From positions 1 to 41,335 of IMG/VR virus record IMGVR_UViG_3300025131_006924: a stretch of 41,335 nt of DNA, one strand, 5' to 3'. This DNA comes from a virus. The stretch's first letter is position 1. Every line of letters starts with the position of its first letter. A model generated the notes under the pieces. The model saw only the letters and a program-made list of their open reading frames with translations. It made no database searches and was not told the origin of the DNA. Positions 37,157 through 41,335 of the stretch are shown here, one piece after another. Position numbers and translations under genes: made by a program.

Positions 37157-39346
37157 TCAAGTATAGCCTTCCTTATGTGCTAATGCATGACATTGCTCGT
37201 GTGATAATCCTAGTTTAGCACATAACATGTGTAATTTTTTATGCATTACTTTACTATCTGGCGCAATGTTTGTTAATGTATGTGCCAATCTTTTTACTTT
37301 CTTTTTACCCTCTGAACCACAATCTTCATTTACCGATTCACTAAAATCTTCTTTCATTCTTTCATGCATACTAACAAAATCTTCGCCACTATGTAATCTA
37401 GGGTTAATTTCTTTTAACGAACTAACAAATCCTTTTACTGCATCAAAGGTACTCCATTCAGTATTCTCTGAAATTTCTTCCATTGTAAATGCGTCACCTT
37501 CATCATGTTCAACTGCATAATCATTCCACCAATGATATTGCCATCCATGGCCTTCTCCTCCTTCATCTTGATTAATTGCAGTTAAGACATCTAATATTTC
37601 TACTAATCTAGCTGATATAAACGTTGGGTTGTCTTCTAAATCCCATCTGCTTGGGCGTTTTGCATGTATTGCTAATTCAACTTCTTTTGCTCCATGACCA
37701 AAATAACCATTGTATGAGCCCTCAATATATTCAACTGCATTATAAAGTATTGTTGATTTAATTCCTGCTACCCAACCGTCAAGGATACCATCTTGAAGTG
37801 CTTGCATTATACCATCCGAAAAATCTCCACCGTGATTTTGTAAAAATTCCCATAAATCATCTTCTACTGTTGCTGGTTCTTCTCCACTTACTTTGGCTAA
37901 CTCCTCAATTATTATATGTCTTATTACTGGCGGGAGTTGAAAGTCTAATATTTCTTCATGTGGTATGCAACAACCTTCCTCTTCTGTTTTAGCTATGCCT
38001 AGTTCTTGTATATTCCACTCGCCGGTACCTTTTAAAAGTTGCCAATATGGTGAATCATGGAATTCAGCTTCTATAAGTTTTTCAAAGTTTGGATATTCTT
38101 CTGTAATTTGTGCTTCTATTAAATCTAATCGATAATCTTTCTTTAATGCTTCAAAATCTGCATTTATTAATTTAAAGTATGCACCGTCGCCCATAAATGT
38201 ATGAATAAACTTTTCTAAATTTTCATCTATCCCAATTTCTTGAACGTATTTCAGTAAATTGTCACCGCCTAGGGCTGGGGTTACCTTTACTAGTTCTTGT
38301 GCATCTGGCAAGTCCCATACGGAAAAATTTTCTTCTGGTAAATATCCTCCTCCGGCTATACCATCAACATATTCTGATGTTATCAATGCTCTAATTACAT
38401 CATGATATTTTTTAGTTGGTTTTTTATTACCATAGCCTTTCATTTCACCAAGCATACCTGTTTCTTGATTATGTATAAAAGTTAAATGTGGTACCCAATG
38501 ATTTTCTTTATGCGGATGTGGTGTTCTATAACTGTAAATTGTATCAGTTTCTTTTTGGCCGGCAACATTACCACAATGTCCCATTGAATCACCTTCGTCT
38601 TTACATTCTGCTCTATTTAAATTAAACCATGCCGATCCATCAGGAAATTTTATTAGCACATCAAACGTCTCATTCCATGTTCCTTCACCTTCGGGTCCGG
38701 ATATAGATCCACCATGTTCAATAGATCGTTTTTCATCTTTAAGACCTTGAAGCCATTCATCTTCTATTTCTTTCCATTCACCCATAGCTTCTAATGGAGG
38801 CATAGCGGGTTTAAGTGGCATTGCCCGTACTTTATCTGAAATACCGTGTGTTCCTAAAAAATGCACGAGTGCTTGTGCAAAACTAGATGCACTATCGTCA
38901 GGAAAAATACCTCTGTAAGCGTCAGGAAAATCGGCTAGTCGCCCTCCCACACCTAATTGTTTTGCTTTATTTTTTACTTTTTGAATTTCTTTATCTGTGA
39001 ATACATGATTATATTGCTCTAAAGATGTACGTTCAGGACTATCTGCAGGATAAACACTAGGTGAAACACTTGATAATTTTTGTGCTTGTTGTATAAGACC
39101 TAGTTTAGTATCTAATACCCACCAAGTCATAAGCCAAACCATCTTAGAATTGTCAACGGCACTATCCTCGGCCTCGCCTTTTCTAAGCCACCTTTTTGCC
39201 CAACTTACCATCTTATCAAATTCTTTTGTAATATTATTATAGGTTGGTGATTCAGGGCCATGATCAGGTTTAAGACCTTTTACAAGGCTATTACGCAAAT
39301 CATCTACTATGCTTTCTTGTAAAAAAAATACTTCTGACAGTCTCAT
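37157..39346 (-). CDS. 729-aa leader-tagged protein with GHCGN motif
   Basis: The second largest protein in the window, starting MRLSEVFFLQE then S. Around residues 239-260 it has AWFNLNRAECKDEGDSMGHC followed by GN, then HLTFIHNQETGMLGEMKGYG and NKKPTKKYH (to about 315). This Gly-His-Cys core with a following EMKGxGNxKP segment is of a type I recall in unannotated proteins of large marine phages; no activity is known to me. The C-terminal 60 residues (KKVKRLAHTLTNIAPDSKV to EQCHALAHK) are a separate His/Cys-containing helical domain. It is ATGA-coupled to the upstream gene. Confidence 0.85.
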   Translation of the reverse strand: MRLSEVFFLQESIVDDLRNSLVKGLKPDHGPESPTYNNITKEFDKMVSWAKRWLRKGEAEDSAVDNSKMVWLMTWWVLDTKLGLIQQAQKLSSVSPSVYPADSPERTSLEQYNHVFTDKEIQKVKNKAKQLGVGGRLADFPDAYRGIFPDDSASSFAQALVHFLGTHGISDKVRAMPLKPAMPPLEAMGEWKEIEDEWLQGLKDEKRSIEHGGSISGPEGEGTWNETFDVLIKFPDGSAWFNLNRAECKDEGDSMGHCGNVAGQKETDTIYSYRTPHPHKENHWVPHLTFIHNQETGMLGEMKGYGNKKPTKKYHDVIRALITSEYVDGIAGGGYLPEENFSVWDLPDAQELVKVTPALGGDNLLKYVQEIGIDENLEKFIHTFMGDGAYFKLINADFEALKKDYRLDLIEAQITEEYPNFEKLIEAEFHDSPYWQLLKGTGEWNIQELGIAKTEEEGCCIPHEEILDFQLPPVIRHIIIEELAKVSGEEPATVEDDLWEFLQNHGGDFSDGIMQALQDGILDGWVAGIKSTILYNAVEYIEGSYNGYFGHGAKEVELAIHAKRPSRWDLEDNPTFISARLVEILDVLTAINQDEGGEGHGWQYHWWNDYAVEHDEGDAFTMEEISENTEWSTFDAVKGFVSSLKEINPRLHSGEDFVSMHERMKEDFSESVNEDCGSEGKKKVKRLAHTLTNIAPDSKVMHKKLHMLCAKLGLSHEQCHALAHKEGYT

Positions 39347-39825
39347 GAATAACTTTTTCCTTTTTTAGCATCTCTTGTTGCAACTGCATACATAACTGAT
39401 TCCCCATCTTTACCATATTGATCAGTAAAATTTTTCTTATGAGGTTTTAACTTTTTAACATTATGTTCTACATTGCCTTCTTCTTTATTCGTAAGTTTGC
39501 GTTCATTCATATGTGCTTTATATTTTTTACTACCTTTTGGATGAGGACTTTTGCCTTCATTTTGTTGGTTTTGATAAAATTCTTTAAATTGTCTATCTAT
39601 TTCTTCGGCCCATCTTTTTTGTTCTTCTTCGGTATCGGCGCTTTGCATATTATCATATGCTACTTGAGCTTTAGGTTCACTACTTAGTAGACTTGATAAC
39701 ATACCTGCTCCCCGCATACCCATGCCTGCTATTCCTCGTAATGCCGCACCGCCTGCTCCTCGTAAAAGAGTTGGCCCAATAATTCTTGCAAGTCCTGCAA
39801 GGGGAGCAAATTCATATAATCTCAT
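39343..39825 (-). CDS. Leader-tagged Gly/Arg-rich protein
   Basis: I choose ATG 39825, which overlaps the upstream stop as ATGA and gives MRLYEFAPLAG; ATG 39837 adds four residues. The 160-residue product has an Ala/Gly/Arg-rich N-terminal half (RGAGGAALRGIAGMGMRGAG) and a C-terminal half ending in KKNFTDQYGKDGESVMYAVATRDAKKGK. The last motif (F-x-x-x-YG..GE..MYA..A...AKK) recurs in head-associated proteins of T4-like marine phages, in my recollection. Packaging is inferred. Confidence 0.7.
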   Translation of the reverse strand: MRLYEFAPLAGLARIIGPTLLRGAGGAALRGIAGMGMRGAGMLSSLLSSEPKAQVAYDNMQSADTEEEQKRWAEEIDRQFKEFYQNQQNEGKSPHPKGSKKYKAHMNERKLTNKEEGNVEHNVKKLKPHKKNFTDQYGKDGESVMYAVATRDAKKGKSYS

Positions 39826-40361
39826 TTTGACCACCATGGATAGAATTCTTTTGCAAAAAATTTATTTTGTTCTATTTTATCTTGATTCTTTCCTACATCA
39901 GCTGTCATATTTTGCTTTGTAATTATACCTACCCCTGCGGCTTCTTTAACATTTGCTAAATCAATAACCCAAGCCATTGGTTGTACACCTGCATCAACTG
40001 CCATTGACAGTCTTGTATTTCCGCCTATTAAAATATATCCTCGAGAGTCGTGTAAAATAATAGGTAATTGTATTGGCTTACCACTTTTAAACATTTGCCT
40101 AACACGTTTTACTTTATCTTTATCAAAAGCATCCCATGGTGTACCTTCAAATGCATCTGTGTTTTCCACATTCCATTCTGGCTTCGCTTCTTGCATATTA
40201 CCTTGTTTTGCTTTTGCAAACCATGTTTCTTTGTCTGGAAAATGGATACGATAACGAGTGCCTGTAGCATCAAATGCTTCTGCTACTTCACCCCATTCTT
40301 CTTCAAAATTTGGCAATACCCAATTAATATTTTCGTTAAGGGCAAGTTCAAATAATCTCAT
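39822..40361 (-). CDS. Leader-tagged ParB/Srx-like fold protein
   Basis: A 179-residue protein starting MRLFELALNEN (ALNE then N). The C-terminal half contains LPIILHDSRGYILIGGNTRLSMAVDAGVQPMAWVI, which resembles the GGNTRL/GHHRL loop of the ParB N-terminal/sulfiredoxin fold. It has no ParB helix-turn-helix partner domain. Such standalone domains are seen in phage nucleases and kinase-like proteins, so activity cannot be assigned. ATGA coupling to the upstream gene. Confidence 0.75.
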   Translation of the reverse strand: MRLFELALNENINWVLPNFEEEWGEVAEAFDATGTRYRIHFPDKETWFAKAKQGNMQEAKPEWNVENTDAFEGTPWDAFDKDKVKRVRQMFKSGKPIQLPIILHDSRGYILIGGNTRLSMAVDAGVQPMAWVIDLANVKEAAGVGIITKQNMTADVGKNQDKIEQNKFFAKEFYPWWSK

Positions 40362-40702
40362 GTAATATCGCCAAATTGTTTTTTATATCTGTTTTGCCGG
40401 GCTAAATCATCATATGCTTCTACTAATGTTTCTAATTTACTTTGAAAAACAGGATTATCTTTATTATATAATATTTTATACACTCGCCGCATGTAGAATG
40501 GATCTGCTGGCTGATCGATATCAACTGTTGCTATACTTTCAGCCAATTCTTTTAATTGTCTTGCGACCATACTTTGTAATGATTTAATATCATATGTTCC
40601 ACCACTAGGTGGCCAAATTTCTTTAGTAAATGGATCCTTTGGATCTTCGGATAATCGATCCATCATTTCACGCATATCTTTTGCTTTTTCAGATTCGTAC
40701 AT
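40358..40702 (-). CDS. Hypothetical 114-aa protein
   Basis: A 114-residue acidic, helical protein starting MYESEKAKDMREMMDRLSED. It lacks the typical leader. It has a GAGGAA ribosome site, and a late GATAAATA box is 27 bases upstream, so it heads the late transcription unit of leader-tagged genes. No family recognised. Confidence 0.75.
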   Translation of the reverse strand: MYESEKAKDMREMMDRLSEDPKDPFTKEIWPPSGGTYDIKSLQSMVARQLKELAESIATVDIDQPADPFYMRRVYKILYNKDNPVFQSKLETLVEAYDDLARQNRYKKQFGDIT

Positions 40703-40728
40703 ATAGATTCCTCAAGAATAATTGTTAA

Positions 40729-40736
40729 TATTTATC
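40729..40736 (-). promoter_or_regulatory. Putative late promoter box (GATAAATA)
   Basis: The minus strand reads CGATAAATATTAAC in the largest spacer in this part, 27 bases before the 114-codon gene. It would start the leader-tagged gene cluster. Confidence 0.55.
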
Positions 40737-40781
40737 GGTTTTTATAAAATGACAAGATGTATTAATATGTATATTCTAATA

Positions 40782-41072
40782 TTATGAAGTTATTTCGTGG
40801 GTGGCTTCTAACATAAAATCAAATTCTGTACTTTCTTCTAATTCAATTGCAACTAGATCGCCTTCGTCAGGGGTAATATCTCTACTTAAAGAAATATCAT
40901 AATTATGCATGTCGTCTTTTTTATGGTACACCATTATTGTGTCAGACTCTTCTTCAGGTTCTACTATATCTGTAAATGGCATATTTTTTACAACATCATA
41001 GTAGAATTTTACGTCTTCTAATTGAAGTTTGTTGCCGACACTTAGTCGGATGTGATGTTCAAATTCTTCCAT
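40782..41072 (-). CDS. Hypothetical 96-aa acidic protein
   Basis: A 96-residue protein, MEEFEHHIRLSVGNKLQLED..., acidic throughout and probably alpha/beta, with a DEGDLVAIELEESTEFDFML segment. The 79 bases downstream include a late promoter box. No family recognised. Confidence 0.65.
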   Translation of the reverse strand: MEEFEHHIRLSVGNKLQLEDVKFYYDVVKNMPFTDIVEPEEESDTIMVYHKKDDMHNYDISLSRDITPDEGDLVAIELEESTEFDFMLEATHEITS

Positions 41073-41080
41073 AACAATAT

Positions 41081-41335
41081 TTAGCTATAATCCGCTTCGC
41101 TTAATGTAATATGGGCTAACCATAATATATTTTTATTTGCTTCGCCAGTTACTTTAAATTCTAAAGTATTTTGAGTGCTATTAAGACTTGCTACTGCATC
41201 CCAATTATTTACTGATTCTGCTAAGATTTCTTCTACTGTAGGATTTATAAAACTGAATAAATTATTTGGAGTATCACGTTCAACCATACCTTTAAGTATA
41301 TATCCTACTGATTCTGATCCTGTTTTTTCTCTAGC
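41081..41335 (-). CDS. Hypothetical protein, N-terminus cut by window edge
   Basis: The frame ends at TAG/TAA near 41081 and is open to the right edge. The in-frame ATG at 41287 is preceded by 16 open codons (AREKTGSESVGYILKG), so the gene most likely continues beyond the window. The visible 84 residues form a beta-rich domain (FKVTGEANKNILWLAHITLS). No family recognised. Confidence 0.65.
   Translation of the reverse strand, partial: AREKTGSESVGYILKGMVERDTPNNLFSFINPTVEEILAESVNNWDAVASLNSTQNTLEFKVTGEANKNILWLAHITLSEADYS

Noticed and set aside
1-41335. tRNA genes, CRISPR arrays or integrase sites
   Set aside because: I looked for TTCGA-type T-loops, short spaced repeats and integrase motifs and saw none; a tRNAscan run would be decisive.

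Overview
The window is about 41 kb of AT-rich DNA in which every supportable gene lies on the minus strand, packed head to tail with many ATGA or TAATG stop/start overlaps and no gap above about 150 bp. It is a segment of a T4-like tailed phage genome (myovirus type). The evidence is a family B DNA polymerase (gp43), a T4-type sliding clamp (gp45), a T4 RNase H/FEN nuclease, a DsbA-like late transcription protein, and repeated NATAAATA boxes that match the T4 late promoter. The low GC content, together with auxiliary genes such as PurE, PyrF, an IMP cyclohydrolase, a Na/Pi transporter fragment and DegP, suggests a marine Gram-negative host. The host assignment (cyanobacterial or SAR11-like) is inference. 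The window contains no head, tail or terminase gene that I recognise, no tRNA and no CRISPR.

Layout in transcription order (high to low coordinates). 41.3-29.2 kb is a block of mostly unrecognised proteins, many of which begin with a very similar 8-17 residue leader (MRLxEL..., MKLKDLQE, MRLSEVFFLQE) ending in Glu. It holds a ParB-like fold protein, a 729-aa protein with a GHCGN motif, an amidoligase-like protein, a MORN protein, an SNase-like nuclease, a PD-(D/E)xK-like protein and a proline-rich rod. 29.2-20.5 kb is the replication/early block: an M15 endolysin-like peptidase, DsbA-like protein, DNA polymerase, Na/Pi transporter fragment, sliding clamp, an SGNH hydrolase, a TGT/DpdA-like transglycosylase and a HEXXH protein. 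Three sigma70-type promoters occur here, two of them nearly or fully consensus. 20.5-9.8 kb is a nucleotide block: QueD-like, PyrF, a glycosyltransferase, FolE, a methyltransferase, PurE, a phosphoribosyltransferase, a HIT protein, QueE and RNase H. 9.8-5.0 kb is an envelope block: DegP-like protease, a secreted Cys-rich protein, a holin-like membrane protein, a lipoprotein lipase and an IMP cyclohydrolase. 5.0-0 kb returns to leader-tagged proteins and MORN repeats.

The genes point to three systems. (1) FolE, QueD, QueE and a DpdA-like transglycosylase make a plausible 7-deazaguanine DNA modification pathway with no QueC in view. (2) PurE, IMP cyclohydrolase, a phosphoribosyltransferase and PyrF support nucleotide supply. 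(3) The most novel signal is the shared N-terminal leader on about 16 otherwise unrelated proteins. It resembles the T4 internal-protein capsid targeting sequence (MKTYQEFIAE, cut after Glu by the prohead protease). I propose that this phage loads an arsenal of enzymes into its head for injection. A 45-residue minigene copies the leader and following residues of one of these proteins, with only synonymous differences.
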